52,073 bases of DNA from CAYPIE01 sp964410665 (GCA_964410665.1 CAYPIE010000039.1:1-52073), one strand, 5' to 3'; shown: positions 8,873 to 19,800, numbered from the stretch's first letter. Translations and numbers: made by a program. Notes: generated from the sequence alone by a model not told the origin.

Positions 8873-8907
8873 GGACAATTCCGGACAAATCCGGACATTT
8901 CTGGGAC
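8873..8907 (-). promoter_or_regulatory. Four-fold GGAC (GTCC) array phased at 10-11 bp
   Basis: GGAC occurs at 8873-8876, 8883-8886, 8893-8896 and 8904-8907, giving steps of 10, 10 and 11 bp, about one helical turn each. The spacers are AT-leaning (AATTC, AAATC, ATTTCT). On the minus strand it reads as GTCC units and matches the array at 44988-45023 closely, including the CAGAAA linker. It looks like a multimeric protein-binding site, but no factor or regulated gene can be assigned from sequence. Confidence 0.5.
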
Positions 8908-9108
8908 ATTTGGGGGTCATATTGTGGTTTTGCGGGTACGGAAGGCGGTTTGGTTTGCAGGGGTTGGGCTGCGTTGTGATCGCGATAATTTCATTGTAGC
9001 GAAGTTGTTACGCCGACTAAGTACCCTCTGCAGGCGAGCTCCAGGGTGCCGTTTCAGTGCAAACGCTTTGGTTGCAGGTCAAAAAAACCAGCCATCAAGG
9101 TTTGGATG

Positions 9109-10179
9109 CTAGGGCAACGGCACATTTTGGAAGGCAAAAGGAATGGTGACTTCATTGAGACGGACCGGGGTTTTGTACAGCAGCGACCAACCCTTGAGCA
9201 CTTGGGGAGGATTGTCCTGGAAGAGTTTTTCGGGGAAGCGGTAGCGAATCCGGTAGCGATCGAGCTGTTGGCTAATTTCAAAATCATCGGTGCTAAAGCG
9301 TTCACCACCTTTTGGTGTCAACAACACCAGACGATTGTCGCCCAGAAAGCTCTCGAAGCTCTCGAAAGTCGGCCGATCGGGGGGGTACACCAGCTCCAAT
9401 TCGACCCGCCAGCGATCGCCTTCCTTGGACACCGCTTGGACGGTGACACGCACCCCATTTTTTTCCTGGCTCAAGGGGAAAGGTCGGCCCAGGTCGGCGA
9501 AGGAAAACAGCTGCATCTTGTCCGCCACCACAGCCTGCAGCTTGCCCGCCAGACGCCGCAGCTGTTGTGCAGTCCGGTCGAGGCCTTGCAGGCGGAGGAT
9601 GCTTTGAGCCTGGTTGCCGATGGGAGTCGTGGTGGCGGCAATGGTCGGGGCGGACAGCTTCCGCCCCTGATCATCCAGGCCAGCGGTCAGCGTCGGATAG
9701 GCATCCAGGCGGTAGACCTTGAGGCCCGGTTCCCATTGGACTTGCAGGCTGGCTTCGGTGAGGCGTTGACCGCGGAGCAGATTGATGCGGGCGCGGATTT
9801 CCTCAAGGCTGATCCGAAACGGACCCGCGATTTGCGCGGCCACCAACGGCGGTTTCCCCGGTTGCAGTTGCAGTTGCCGCCCATGATCCTTGCTCACCAG
9901 CCGAGTGCCGGTGACCCGGGCAACCTGGGCCACGGCTTGCCAAACCGGGGTCTGGTCAAAGGTCACCGGGCAAGGCGTTGTGGCCGGGATCCCTACGGGT
10001 TGAATCGTGATACCGGATTGCTGAGTGATGGTTTCGAGCACCAGCGCGAGTGTACTTGTGGGTTGGCTGCGAAAGTCAATGCGACTTGGCGGTGGCAGCG
10101 GGTTGGGATCGGCATAGAGGGAGTGGCTGGGTAAAATAAATAAATAGGTGAGCAAAATCCATCGGCTAGCATGGTGCAT
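9109..10179 (-). CDS. Secreted protein of unknown function with STN/secretin-like N-terminal part
   Basis: A 356-residue protein with a signal peptide (about 1-22). Residues about 35-110 (RIDFRSQPTSTLALVLETITQQSGITI, partly quoted) have the pattern of the short STN-type domain found before secretins and TonB receptors: a repeated 'how X is when Q sees G' beta-alpha-beta module ending in a predicted strand. The remaining 240 residues are beta-rich and not recognised, with a possible second module ending at the C-terminus (KGWSLLYKTPVRLNEVTIPF). No secretin or pilus gene is nearby. A large plus-strand ORF (9046-10134) is its antisense shadow. Function unknown; the STN resemblance is tentative. 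Confidence 0.65.
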   Translation of the reverse strand: MHHASRWILLTYLFILPSHSLYADPNPLPPPSRIDFRSQPTSTLALVLETITQQSGITIQPVGIPATTPCPVTFDQTPVWQAVAQVARVTGTRLVSKDHGRQLQLQPGKPPLVAAQIAGPFRISLEEIRARINLLRGQRLTEASLQVQWEPGLKVYRLDAYPTLTAGLDDQGRKLSAPTIAATTTPIGNQAQSILRLQGLDRTAQQLRRLAGKLQAVVADKMQLFSFADLGRPFPLSQEKNGVRVTVQAVSKEGDRWRVELELVYPPDRPTFESFESFLGDNRLVLLTPKGGERFSTDDFEISQQLDRYRIRYRFPEKLFQDNPPQVLKGWSLLYKTPVRLNEVTIPFAFQNVPLP

Positions 10180-10411
10180 ACGATAACCTCCCCGATGACG
10201 GTGCGTTCCCTGGACGGGCTCTAGGTCGGCTTCTATTGTAACCAGAGTGTTGTTCCGTGCGCTGGCATGGAGCCCCTACCGTCATGATGCAATGCTTGGC
10301 TGGCAGGCACGCCGACTCCCTTACTCGCCAGGAGTTCTTCTCTGGTCGGTGAAACGCTCGATTGCGGCGACGCCGTTGCGCCTCTTCCAACGGCCTTGAC
10401 GAGGTGACTCA

Positions 10412-13234
10412 ATGACTGGTAGCAAGGCCCCCACCTTTCCCACCCCTGGCAACCCGCTTGCCGCTGCCGCCAATGGAACGGCCCGCCTGAAACCGCACCG
10501 GATGCCTACTTCCAGCGATACTGACCCTGTCGAAACCAGTGAATGGCTTGATTCTCTCGAAGCGGTCATCCGCTATCAAGGCACGGATCGGGCGCGCTTC
10601 TTACTCGACACCTTGATGCAGCACGCCGGTCATCTTGGCGCCCGCATGCCCGCCGGGGTGACCACTCCGTACATTAATACGATTGACCTAGTCCACCAGC
10701 CGCACTTCCCCGGCGACCGGCAGCTCGAGCGCAAGATCAAAAGCATTGTCCGCTGGAACGCGATGGCCATGGTGGTGCGGGCCAACAAGAAGTCGAACGT
10801 CGGCGGTCATATCGCCACCTATGCTTCGGCCGCGACCCTGTACGAAATCGGCTTCAACCACTTCTTCCGCGCTCCAAAGGACACCCACCCAGGCGACATC
10901 GTCTACTTTCAAGGCCATGCCAGCCCCGGGATGTATGCCCGTGCCTTTGTTGAAGGGCGGCTGGAAGAGCAGCATCTAGACAACTTCCGCCGCGAACTCC
11001 AGGACCAACCTGGGCTGTCGAGCTATCCGCATCCCTGGCTGATGCCCAACTTTTGGCAGTTCCCGACCGTGAGCATGGGCCTGTCGCCGATGATGGCTAT
11101 CTACCAGGCCCGCTTCAACCATTACTTGCGTGATCGCGGCCTGTCGCCGGTGGCCGACCAGGCCAAGGTCTGGGCCTTTCTCGGCGACGGAGAATGCGAT
11201 GAGCCCGAAACACTGGGCGCTATTTCGCTCGCCAGCCGGGCCCGGCTCGACAACCTGGTCTTTGTCATCAATTGCAATTTACAACGCTTGGATGGTCCGG
11301 TCCGCGGCAACTTCAAAGTCATCCAGGAACTCGAGGCAGTCTTCCGTGGTGCTGGCTGGAACGTGATTAAGGTGGTTTGGGGCAGCGACTGGGACGAATT
11401 GTTGGCTCACGACCACTCGGGCGCCCTGGCCCGGCGTATGCTCGAAGTCATCGACGGGGAGTACCAGAAGTACGTCGTCGCCGGCGGCGCCTACATGCGC
11501 GAGAAATTCTTTAACACTCCCGAGCTCCAGGAGTTGGTCGCCCATCTCAGCGACGATGAACTGATCCGCCTCAAACGTGGCGGCCATGACCCGCTCAAGG
11601 TCTATGCGGCCTACAAGGCCGCGACCGAGCACACCGGTCAGCCGACGGTGATCCTGGCCAAGACCATCAAGGGCTATGGCACGCCTAGCGAAGGGTTAAA
11701 CACGACGCACCAGGTCAAGAAGCTCGAGAGCAAGGCGGCCAAAAGTGGCCTGGATCTGGATGGTCTTGGGGTCGAGGACCCCAGCCTGGCCAAGTCGATC
11801 CTCGCCTTGATGGAATTCACCGACCGTTTCGAGTTGCCCTTCTCTCCGGAAGAGCTGGTCAACGAGATCCCGTTTCTACGCCCCTCCGCGGACAGCCCAG
11901 AAGCCAAGTACCTGCATGAACGCCGCCAGGCTCTGGGCGGCTACGTCCCAGCCCGTCGGAACGAGTTTACCCCGTGCACGCCCCCCGAGCCCAAGACCTT
12001 CGAGAAGATGCACCAAGGCACCGAGGCGACTGGCAAGGCCCAGTCGACCACGCTGGCTTGGGTCACCTTGATGATCGATCTGATGCAGGACCCCAACGTT
12101 GGCAAGTTGATCGTGCCCATCGTCCCTGACGAAGGGCAGACCTTTGGTATGCCGCCGATGTACAAGAAGTTCGGCATCTATAGTCACGTCGGCCAGCTGT
12201 ACGAGCCGGTCGATGCCGGCTCGATGACCGAGTACCGCGAGTCCAACGATGGCCAGATCCTCCAAGAAGGCATCAACGAAGCCGGCAGCATGTGCTCGTT
12301 CATCGCTGCGGGCACGGCGTACAGTACCCACGGCGTCAACACCATCCCCTTTTACATCTACTACTCGATGTTCGGCTTCCAGCGGATCGGCGACTTCGCC
12401 TGGGCTGCCGCCGACAGCCGTTGCCGTGGCTTTTTGATGGGGGCCACGGCGGGGCGTACCACCTTGAATGGTGAGGGACTACAGCATGAGGATGGGCATA
12501 GCCATCTTGTGGCGATGACGATTCCGACCTGCCGAGCCTATGATCCCGCCTTTGGTTATGAGCTGGCGGTGATCATCGAACATGGCATCGAGGAGATGTT
12601 CGTTCAAGGCGACGATGTCTTCTACTATCTGACTGTTTACAACGAAGGGTATCTGATGCCCAAGATGCCCGAAGAGGTTCGCGAGGGAATTATTCGGGGG
12701 CTTTACCCGTACAAAACGGTCCAGCCCAAGGGGGCAAAGTTGACCGTGCAGCTGTTTGGCTCGGGGGTTATTCTCAACGAAGTACTGCGGGCGCAGCAGC
12801 TGCTGGCCGAGCAGTACAACATTGCCAGCACCGTGTACAGCGTGACCAGCTACCAACAACTACGCCGCGATTGTCTGGAGGTCGAGCGCTGGAATCGTCT
12901 TCATCCGCGTGAGAAGAAGCGGCAAACCTACCTCGATCAGGTGCTTGGCGCGACCGATGGCCCGGTGATTGCCAGCTCCGACTACATGCGGGCGCTTCCT
13001 GAGTCGGTCGCTCCCTACTTGAATGGGCGGCTGTTGGCTTTGGGCACCGATGGCTTTGGACGGAGTGAGATTCGACCGACCCTACGTCGCTTCTTTGAAG
13101 TCGATGCGGAGTCGGTTGTCGTGGCGTCGCTGTATGCCCTGGCCGAACGGCGGCAACTCGATCATAAGACCGTGGAGAAGGCGATTCACGAGTACGGAAT
13201 CCAGCCGGATGTCCCCGCCCCGTGGAATCTGTAA
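10412..13234 (+). CDS. aceE: Pyruvate dehydrogenase E1 component, homodimeric type
   Basis: A 940-residue cytoplasmic E1 subunit that decarboxylates pyruvate with thiamine diphosphate and acetylates the lipoyl group of E2. Length and sequence match the single-chain AceE family (about 890 residues in E. coli) rather than the alpha/beta type. The N-terminal GGHIATYASAATLYEIGFNH region, the thiamine-binding motif GDGE at residues 258-261 ending in NCNLQRLDGP, and the C-terminal transketolase-like domain are all present. The start is supported by GAGGTG seven bases before the ATG. A 30-residue Ala/Pro-rich N-terminal extension precedes the conserved part. aceF follows after 135 bp, so a shared transcript is likely. 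Confidence 0.97.
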   Translation: MTGSKAPTFPTPGNPLAAAANGTARLKPHRMPTSSDTDPVETSEWLDSLEAVIRYQGTDRARFLLDTLMQHAGHLGARMPAGVTTPYINTIDLVHQPHFPGDRQLERKIKSIVRWNAMAMVVRANKKSNVGGHIATYASAATLYEIGFNHFFRAPKDTHPGDIVYFQGHASPGMYARAFVEGRLEEQHLDNFRRELQDQPGLSSYPHPWLMPNFWQFPTVSMGLSPMMAIYQARFNHYLRDRGLSPVADQAKVWAFLGDGECDEPETLGAISLASRARLDNLVFVINCNLQRLDGPVRGNFKVIQELEAVFRGAGWNVIKVVWGSDWDELLAHDHSGALARRMLEVIDGEYQKYVVAGGAYMREKFFNTPELQELVAHLSDDELIRLKRGGHDPLKVYAAYKAATEHTGQPTVILAKTIKGYGTPSEGLNTTHQVKKLESKAAKSGLDLDGLGVEDPSLAKSILALMEFTDRFELPFSPEELVNEIPFLRPSADSPEAKYLHERRQALGGYVPARRNEFTPCTPPEPKTFEKMHQGTEATGKAQSTTLAWVTLMIDLMQDPNVGKLIVPIVPDEGQTFGMPPMYKKFGIYSHVGQLYEPVDAGSMTEYRESNDGQILQEGINEAGSMCSFIAAGTAYSTHGVNTIPFYIYYSMFGFQRIGDFAWAAADSRCRGFLMGATAGRTTLNGEGLQHEDGHSHLVAMTIPTCRAYDPAFGYELAVIIEHGIEEMFVQGDDVFYYLTVYNEGYLMPKMPEEVREGIIRGLYPYKTVQPKGAKLTVQLFGSGVILNEVLRAQQLLAEQYNIASTVYSVTSYQQLRRDCLEVERWNRLHPREKKRQTYLDQVLGATDGPVIASSDYMRALPESVAPYLNGRLLALGTDGFGRSEIRPTLRRFFEVDAESVVVASLYALAERRQLDHKTVEKAIHEYGIQPDVPAPWNL

Positions 13235-13369
13235 GCTGAGCCCTTCAGAGGCCAGCGAGTAGCGGGTAGGAAGTCGAGCGTCGATCGAGGCAGCTAGCGA
13301 GTATCCATAGTCTGCCGTTTTGGCTGAGGCTTGAGCTTTGACGACGTCACACTCGAAGGACCATGAATC

Positions 13370-15001
13370 ATGGAATTTCGTCTGCCGGAGTTAGGAGAAG
13401 GCATCGAGGTGGCCACCGTCTCAGACGTGCTGGTCCAACCCGGCAGTCAGGTTCAGCCGGGCCAGGATGTGTTGCAGGTCGAGACCGATAAGGCATCGAT
13501 GCCGGTCCCGATTGATCAGGCTGGGAAGGTGCAGGAAATCCGGGTCAAACCTGGGGATAACATCCAAGTGGGCAGCGTGATCATGGTGCTGAAGGCCGCC
13601 GAAGGAGCTGGGGCAGCTCCTCCCACTCCGGCTAAGCCTCCAGAGGAGATCTCACAACCAATGGCTACGCCACCACCACCGGTCGCGGCTACCCCTAGTG
13701 GCGGGGGCCAAAAACATTCCTTTGTGTTGCCCGATCTGGGCGAAGGGATCGAAAATGCCACCGTGGTTCGCATTGCGGTAACCGAAGGAGCTTCCTTCCA
13801 AAAAGATGCCACACTGTTAGAGGTCGAGACCGATAAGGCAGCGATGCCGATTCCCGCTCCTGCCGCCGGCATCGTCGAAGAAATATACGTGCAACAGGGG
13901 CAAACCATCCAAGTCGGTGAGTTGGTCATGGAGCTTCACTTGCAGGAAGCGACCAGTCCTGCGAGCAAATCGAGTCCTGCCAAACCTCCCGCTGTCACCG
14001 CGGCGGTTCCGGCCAGCAATGGACAACGTTCGGCTCCCACGACCCCCAGCAGCGCTCCCACTCCGCGTAGTCCAAACGGGGCGACGCATGATCGCCACGT
14101 TCCGGTACCGGCTAGTCCATCGACTCGTCGTTTGGCTCGGGAACTAAACGTGGATCTGTATCAGGTTCCTGGCAGTGCACGGGGCAATCGAGTCACGGTC
14201 GAGGATGTGCAGGCCTTTGTGCGTCATCGAATGAGTCAGCCTGCTGGGAGTGGCGGTGTGTCGGTGGGCCAGCCTGAGCTGCCTGACTTCAGCAAACATG
14301 GTCCGATTGAACGTCAGCCGGTAAGCCGCATTCGCAAGACCATCGCCCAGAACATGGCCGTCACCTGGACCACTTGCCCGATGGTGACCCAGTTCGACCA
14401 TGCCGACATTACGGAACTGGAAGCTGGTCGCAAACGGACGATGGAGAAACTGCCCAAGGGCTCGCCAAAGATCACCATGACCGTGTTGGCCATCAAGGCC
14501 GTGGTGGCGGCGCTTCGTGAGTTTCCGCATTTCAACGCCTCGTTTGACATGGCAGCCGGGGAATTGATCCTTAAGCACCACTATCACATGGGCATCGCCG
14601 TCGACACCGAGCGCGGCCTCGTCGTACCGGTGATTCGGGATGCCGATCAAAAGACTATCACCGCACTTGCCGCCGAGGTCACCGAAATTGCCACCCGAGC
14701 CCGTGACGGCAAACTTTCCCTGGAGGAGATGCGGGGTGGCACCTTTACCATTACCAATCTGGGGGGGATCGGTGGCACGGCCTTTTCGCCGATTATTAAC
14801 TACCCCGAGGTGGCGATCCTGGGCATGGCCCGCTCGAGCTTGCAGCCGGTCGTCTACGAAGGCCAGATCCAGCCGCGGCTGATGTTGCCGTTATGTCTGA
14901 CCTATGATCACCGGATTATTGATGGGGCAGACGGAGCCCGCTTTACCAGCCGACTGGCTCAGATGCTCTCGGATCCGGTCCAGTTATTGCTTGGGAGTTA
15001 A
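13370..15001 (+). CDS. aceF: Dihydrolipoamide acetyltransferase (PDH E2), two lipoyl domains
   Basis: A 543-residue E2 core subunit that passes the acetyl group from lipoamide to CoA. Lipoyl domain 1 spans about 1-75 with the modified Lys41 in VETDKASMPV. Lipoyl domain 2 spans about 115-190 with Lys156 in VETDKAAMPI. Pro/Ala-rich linkers follow each, and a peripheral-subunit binding domain sits at about 248-288 (STRRLARELNVDLYQVPGSA). The catalytic domain covers about 310-543 and ends with the active-site motif DHRIIDGADGA. E. coli has three lipoyl domains; two is also common. The upstream ribosome-binding site is weak (GAAGGACC), and expression probably depends on aceE transcription. Confidence 0.96.
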   Translation: MEFRLPELGEGIEVATVSDVLVQPGSQVQPGQDVLQVETDKASMPVPIDQAGKVQEIRVKPGDNIQVGSVIMVLKAAEGAGAAPPTPAKPPEEISQPMATPPPPVAATPSGGGQKHSFVLPDLGEGIENATVVRIAVTEGASFQKDATLLEVETDKAAMPIPAPAAGIVEEIYVQQGQTIQVGELVMELHLQEATSPASKSSPAKPPAVTAAVPASNGQRSAPTTPSSAPTPRSPNGATHDRHVPVPASPSTRRLARELNVDLYQVPGSARGNRVTVEDVQAFVRHRMSQPAGSGGVSVGQPELPDFSKHGPIERQPVSRIRKTIAQNMAVTWTTCPMVTQFDHADITELEAGRKRTMEKLPKGSPKITMTVLAIKAVVAALREFPHFNASFDMAAGELILKHHYHMGIAVDTERGLVVPVIRDADQKTITALAAEVTEIATRARDGKLSLEEMRGGTFTITNLGGIGGTAFSPIINYPEVAILGMARSSLQPVVYEGQIQPRLMLPLCLTYDHRIIDGADGARFTSRLAQMLSDPVQLLLGS

Positions 15002-15153
15002 TGTCGTCGCGCAATGGACCAGGACGCAACCTAAAGGGTAACGATAAGCCGGAGCTCCGGACAACCATCCGGGGTTTGCCGAACCAGACAGAGATCGCTG
15101 AGCAGCGTGCGTACACGCGGTGCTCGGAGCTCAGGCAATACGTTCATCGCACT

Positions 15154-15169
15154 CTGGGCGGCCGCCCAG
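15154..15169. repeat. Perfect 16-bp GC palindrome between aceF and lpdA
   Basis: CTGGGCGGCCGCCCAG is self-complementary over all 16 bases. It lies in a 252-bp gap that is unusually long for a PDH operon. It could form a hairpin that partly separates lpdA expression from aceEF. A related GGGCGGCCGCCC core is present at about 3414-3425, also intergenic. An ORF at 15001-15213 has no protein-like character. Confidence 0.45.
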
Positions 15170-15253
15170 GGCTCGCCGGAAAACGCTGCGGCCAATCTCC
15201 CTTCTTGGCTTGATCGATTCCATCCAGAACCAACGAAGATTGAGGATTATTCC

Positions 15254-16672
15254 ATGGCGGATACCCCCCGTGAAACGGAACTGTTAGTCATTGGCGGTGG
15301 CCCCGGCGGCTACCCCGCGGCCATCATGGCCGCCGATCATGGCAAAAAGGTCACCTTGGTGGACGCCGACCCGAAACTGGGAGGTGTCTGTCTGAACCAC
15401 GGCTGCATCCCTTCCAAGGCCTTGTTGCACGCGGCCAAACTCGTCCACGAAGCGCGTGAGGCGGCCGAATTTGGCCTCACCTTTGGCGAACCCCAGTTGG
15501 ATCTTGACAAGCTGCGCACCTTTGTCCAGCAGAAGGTGGTTGCCAAGATGACCGGCGGCATTGCTGCATTGTGCAAGGGGCGGGGCATTGAGATGATCAG
15601 GGCGCGAGCGGTGTTTGACGATCCGCACACGGTCCGGCTGGAAGGGGAGCAGAACGGTCAGATCCGGTTCCAGCATGCGATTATTGCCGTGGGCTCGGTC
15701 CCGGCCATGCCTCGGATGTTTGCCATCGGCGACCCTCGGGTGATGGATTCTACGGCGGCGTTACTGCTGCCCGATATTCCGAAGCGGTTGCTGATTGTCG
15801 GCGGCGGCTATATTGGGCTAGAGCTCGGCTCGGTCTATGCCGCGTTGGGTAGCAAGGTGGTGGTGGTTGAGGCCACGGAAAATCTGCTACCGCTGGCCGA
15901 CCAGGATTTGGTCAAGCCGCTGGAAAAGCGGCTGCGGGCCCAGTTTGAAGCAATCTATCTCAATACCAAGGTTGCCGGTATCGAGGCCCAGGCGGATGGC
16001 ATTATGGCGACCCTCGAGGGCAAGGATGTGCCGGCTCAGGAGAAGTTTGATCGGGTACTGGTGTCGGTCGGCCGCCGGCCCAACAGTGCCAATCTGGGCC
16101 TGGACAAGGCTGGAGTTGAAGTTGATGAGCGTGGGTTCATCAAGGTCGATCCGCAGCGGCAGACGACGCAACCGCAGATTCTGGCCATTGGCGATGTGGC
16201 CGGCGAGCCGGCTCTAGCGCACAAGGCGACGGCCGAGGCCAAGGTGGCCATCGAGACCATCCTCGGCGAGCAAACGGAATTTGCCCCGCGGGCCATCCCG
16301 GCCGTGGTGTTTACCGACCCGGAAATCGCCTGGTGTGGCCTGACCGAGCGCGAAGCCAGGCAGCACAACGTCCCGCACGACGTCATGAAGTTTCCCTGGT
16401 CGGCCAGCGGCCGGGCTACCACCTTGGGCCGCAATGAGGGGCTGACCAAGCTACTGGTGGATCCAGAATCCAAGCGACTGATCGGTGTTGGGATCGTCGG
16501 AGTCGGCGCGGGGGAAATGATTGCCGAAGGTGTGCTGGCCATGGAAATGGGTGCGGTTGCTCGGGATGTGGCCGACTCGATCCATCCTCACCCGACCTTG
16601 GGCGAGACGGTGATGGAGTCGGCGGAATTGGCCCTTGGGGCTGCCGTGCACTTGGCTGCGCCGAAACGCTAA
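15254..16672 (+). CDS. lpdA: Dihydrolipoamide dehydrogenase (E3)
   Basis: A 472-residue FAD flavoenzyme that reoxidises dihydrolipoamide with NAD+, completing the PDH complex and probably serving other 2-oxoacid complexes. The start at 15254 is chosen because conserved sequence begins right after it; the 49 upstream codons have no family resemblance. The FAD-binding GGGPGGYPAA motif, the redox-active pair Cys46 and Cys51 in GGVCLNHGCIPSK, the NAD-binding GGGYIGLELGSVYAALG and the C-terminal catalytic HPHPTLGE are all present. It is the third gene of the aceE-aceF-lpdA cluster and is followed by a hairpin. Confidence 0.96.
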   Translation: MADTPRETELLVIGGGPGGYPAAIMAADHGKKVTLVDADPKLGGVCLNHGCIPSKALLHAAKLVHEAREAAEFGLTFGEPQLDLDKLRTFVQQKVVAKMTGGIAALCKGRGIEMIRARAVFDDPHTVRLEGEQNGQIRFQHAIIAVGSVPAMPRMFAIGDPRVMDSTAALLLPDIPKRLLIVGGGYIGLELGSVYAALGSKVVVVEATENLLPLADQDLVKPLEKRLRAQFEAIYLNTKVAGIEAQADGIMATLEGKDVPAQEKFDRVLVSVGRRPNSANLGLDKAGVEVDERGFIKVDPQRQTTQPQILAIGDVAGEPALAHKATAEAKVAIETILGEQTEFAPRAIPAVVFTDPEIAWCGLTEREARQHNVPHDVMKFPWSASGRATTLGRNEGLTKLLVDPESKRLIGVGIVGVGAGEMIAEGVLAMEMGAVARDVADSIHPHPTLGETVMESAELALGAAVHLAAPKR

Positions 16673-16690
16673 CCCGCCACTTCCCGTAAG

Positions 16691-16716
16691 TCGCTCCCGG
16701 GGATCCTCGGGAGCGA
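16691..16716 (+). terminator. Probable terminator hairpin after lpdA
   Basis: A 9-bp perfect stem (TCGCTCCCG with CGGGAGCGA) closes an 8-nt loop, 18 bp after the lpdA stop. The T-run after it is missing, so termination would be hairpin-driven or Rho-assisted. Position supports an end to the PDH transcript. Confidence 0.5.
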
Positions 16717-16816
16717 TCCCTTGACTCGACAGAGGATATGCTGGGGGTGAGACAGGACATGTTTCTTCCAGGACTTCGCTTCCTCAAAAGAATAGCCTCG
16801 TAGCGGAGGTGCTTAC

Positions 16817-19800
16817 GTGCAAAATTCCTCTCCTTCCTTGTGGCCCCGGTACGGGCGGTGGCTCGGGAGCCTGGCCGGGCTTGGCATGTTGTCCTGGGTG
16901 CTGCTGACGGCCTCGGCCGAGTCTGACCAGCCGCCACCACCGCTGTTTTCCAGCCCGGTGATAACTGCCAAGACACCCGGACAGGCGGTCGATATCGATG
17001 TGGAAGTCTCAGGCCGCACAATGCTGTATCTGGTCGTGACCGATGCTGGCGATGGCATTACTTGCGACCTAGCCAACTGGATCGATCCTCGCTGGGTGTC
17101 GGGCGAGCGCGAACAGCCACTCAGCGAGCAAGATTGGGCCGAGGCGCGGTCCAGCTGGGGCAAAACTCAGCGCAATCGCAATGCCGAGGGTGGGCCACTG
17201 AGAGTTAACGGCAAGGAGGTGAAGGGGATTGGTACCCATGCCAACTCCCTGATTGCTTTCCAGGTGCCCGAGGGGGTGCAGCGCTTCCGGGTCCGCGCGG
17301 GCCTGGACAGTCAGGGGGTCGCCGAAGGCGAAGGGGCGACCGTGCAATTCCTGGTCTACGCCGAGCGGCCACAACTGGAAATCGAGCGTCTGGGCGGCGA
17401 ATCGGCTGAGCCAGAGCAAAACGGGGATGCTGTCCAGAAGTTTAAGGTGGATGAGTTCTTCGGCTCGTCGGGGGATACCTCGAACCGAGCCACTCTGCCG
17501 GAGAGCCTCCGCTTGCCCGTGGACTTTCAAGCGGAGCTGGTCTACACGGTGCCACGGGCTAAGCAGGGCTCCTGGGTCTGTTTGACCAGCGAACGGGCCG
17601 GGCGGCTAGTCGCCTCGGCCCAGTGGGGCGGCCTGTATCGCATCACACCCGCCCCGCTCGACGACCCCGACACATCGACTCGGGTCGAACCGATTGAGGT
17701 CCCAATCGGCCATGCTCAGGGTCTCCTATACGCCTTTGGCAGTTTGTATGTCGTCGTCAACGGCGAAGACGCCGGGCTGTACCGGGTTCGCGATACCGAT
17801 GGGGATGATCAGTACGATACGGTGACCTGTCTGCGGGAATTCCGGGGAGGAGGCGAACACGGGCCACACGCGGTTGTGCTCGGTCCGGACCAGCAGTCCC
17901 TGTACGTGATCGGCGGGAACGCCTCTTACCTCAAGGAAGCCCCCGAAGCTTCGCGGGTGCCCACCGGCTGGCAACAGGACCGCTTGATCGGCCGAACCGA
18001 GGACGCCGAGGGAGGGGTCGACCTGCTGCGGCCTGCTGGCTGGATTTGCCGTACTGACCCCGAGGGCAAGCAATTCACCTTAGTCGCCATGGGTTTTCGC
18101 AACCCCTACGATTTGGCGTTCAACACGGCGGGCGAACTGTTCACCTTTGATTCGGATATGGAGTGGGACATTGGCACCCCGTGGTATCGACCCACTCGGG
18201 TGAATCACGTGCTGTCAGGGGCCGATTTCGGCTGGCGTGCGGGGATGTCCAAGTGGCCGGCCGATTACTTGGACAGCTTCGGGTCAGTCGTCGATATCGG
18301 TCTGAGCTCCCCCACGGGTGTCACTTTTGGCAACGGGACCCGATATCCGCAGCGTTACCAGCGGGCGTTGTACCTCGCCGACTGGAGCCTGGGCAACATT
18401 TTTGCCGTGCATCTGGATGCCCAGGGGGCCTCATACACCGGAACCTTTGAGCCATTTGTCAGTGGTGCACCGTTGCCGGTCACCGACCTGGTCGTTCATC
18501 CCGACGATGGTTGCTTGTACTTTACGGTTGGTGGGCGTGGTACCACCTCCGCGCTATACCGGGTCCGCTATGTCGGGGATGATTCGGTGGCTCCGGCTCC
18601 GCCCCAGTTACAGAAGGAAGCTGCCCCGGCGCGTGCTTTGCGAAAAACGCTCGAAGCTTTGCACCGACCCGTCGATCCGGCTGCCCTGGACCAGGTGTGG
18701 CCGCACTTGGGCCACACCGACCGGGCCATCCGCCATGCCGCCCGCATTGCCCTGGAGCACCAGCCGGTGGCAGGTTGGCAGACGCGGGCTCTAGAGGAAC
18801 CGAACCCGCGTTGTCGCATCGCGGCCCTGACCGCCCTGGCACGCCAGGGTGAAGCTTTGGTGCGGCCGAAGCTGCTGGACGCTTTGCTCGCCTTACCCTG
18901 GCAGCAACTTGACACCGACGATCGTGCCGATTGGTTACGAGCGACCATGCTGGCCCTATCCCGTCTAGGGAGGCTGTCCGAGGCCAAACGGTCATCGCTG
19001 ACACAAGCCCTACTGGCAGTCTACCCGACCGACCGCCCTCGCCTCGATCGGGATCTGGCCGAGCTGCTGGCCTACCTGGGCACGCCCGAGGCGATCGCCC
19101 CGACCCTGAAGCTGCTGGCCACAGCAGATACTCAGGAGGAGCAAATCCATTACGCCTTCTGTCTGACAGAACGGGAGCATGGCTGGACTCTCGAGCAGCG
19201 CAAGCAATTGTTCGGCTGGCTTCAGGAAAGCGCGCGACAACGCGGTGGGGTCTCGTTCGAGGGGTTCTTGCGGCAGCTCCGGGAGCGTGCTCTGGAGCCG
19301 TTGACCGAGGTCGAACGGGATGCACTGGGCGAGCTCCTGGAAATCCCTCCCCCGAGTGATCCGTACGCCAAGGCCAAGGAACGTCCGTTCGTCCGCGACT
19401 GGAAGGTGAAGGATTTGCACCGCTTTGTCAACCAATCGGCTTCCGAAGCTGATCTGGCAGCAGGCCGCAAGGTGTTCCAAGCGGCTGCTTGCTATCGCTG
19501 TCACCGAGTAGCCGGCCAAGGGGGAATCACCGGCCCCGATCTGACCGGGGTACGTGGCCGCTTCAACATCAAGGATCTGCTGGAGGCCACGCTGGAGCCG
19601 AGCCGGGTGATTTCCGACCAATATCGCGCGGTGCAAATTGCCACCTTTGACGGCCGACTGCTCACCGGCAAGATTACCGATATTAACGGCAATACCTTGC
19701 TGTTGATGAATGACCCGTTGAACCCGGCCGACTTGACCATGGTGGCCCGGGATAAGATCGAGGAGTTGACCTGGTCGAAGGTGTCAATGATGCCCAAGGG

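Larger units (their letters stand above)
8652..9108. other. Non-coding stretch with hairpin, TATA-rich tract and GGAC array
   Basis: This 457-bp gap lies between convergent genes and so needs no promoter for either. It contains an AT-rich tract around 8774-8788 (GGTATATATACTTATAGAG), a 10-bp stem hairpin (8800-8822) and a phased GGAC array (8873-8907). No ORF here is convincing. The combination resembles 44840-45025, the only other place in the window with the same array. Confidence 0.6.

Noticed and set aside
9046..10134. Plus-strand 362-codon ORF
   Set aside because: Shadow of the minus-strand gene 9109-10179, which has a signal peptide and a plausible start.
15001..15213. 70-codon ORF between aceF and lpdA
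   Set aside because: Starts at the aceF stop with no ribosome-binding site; random composition and ends before lpdA without coupling.
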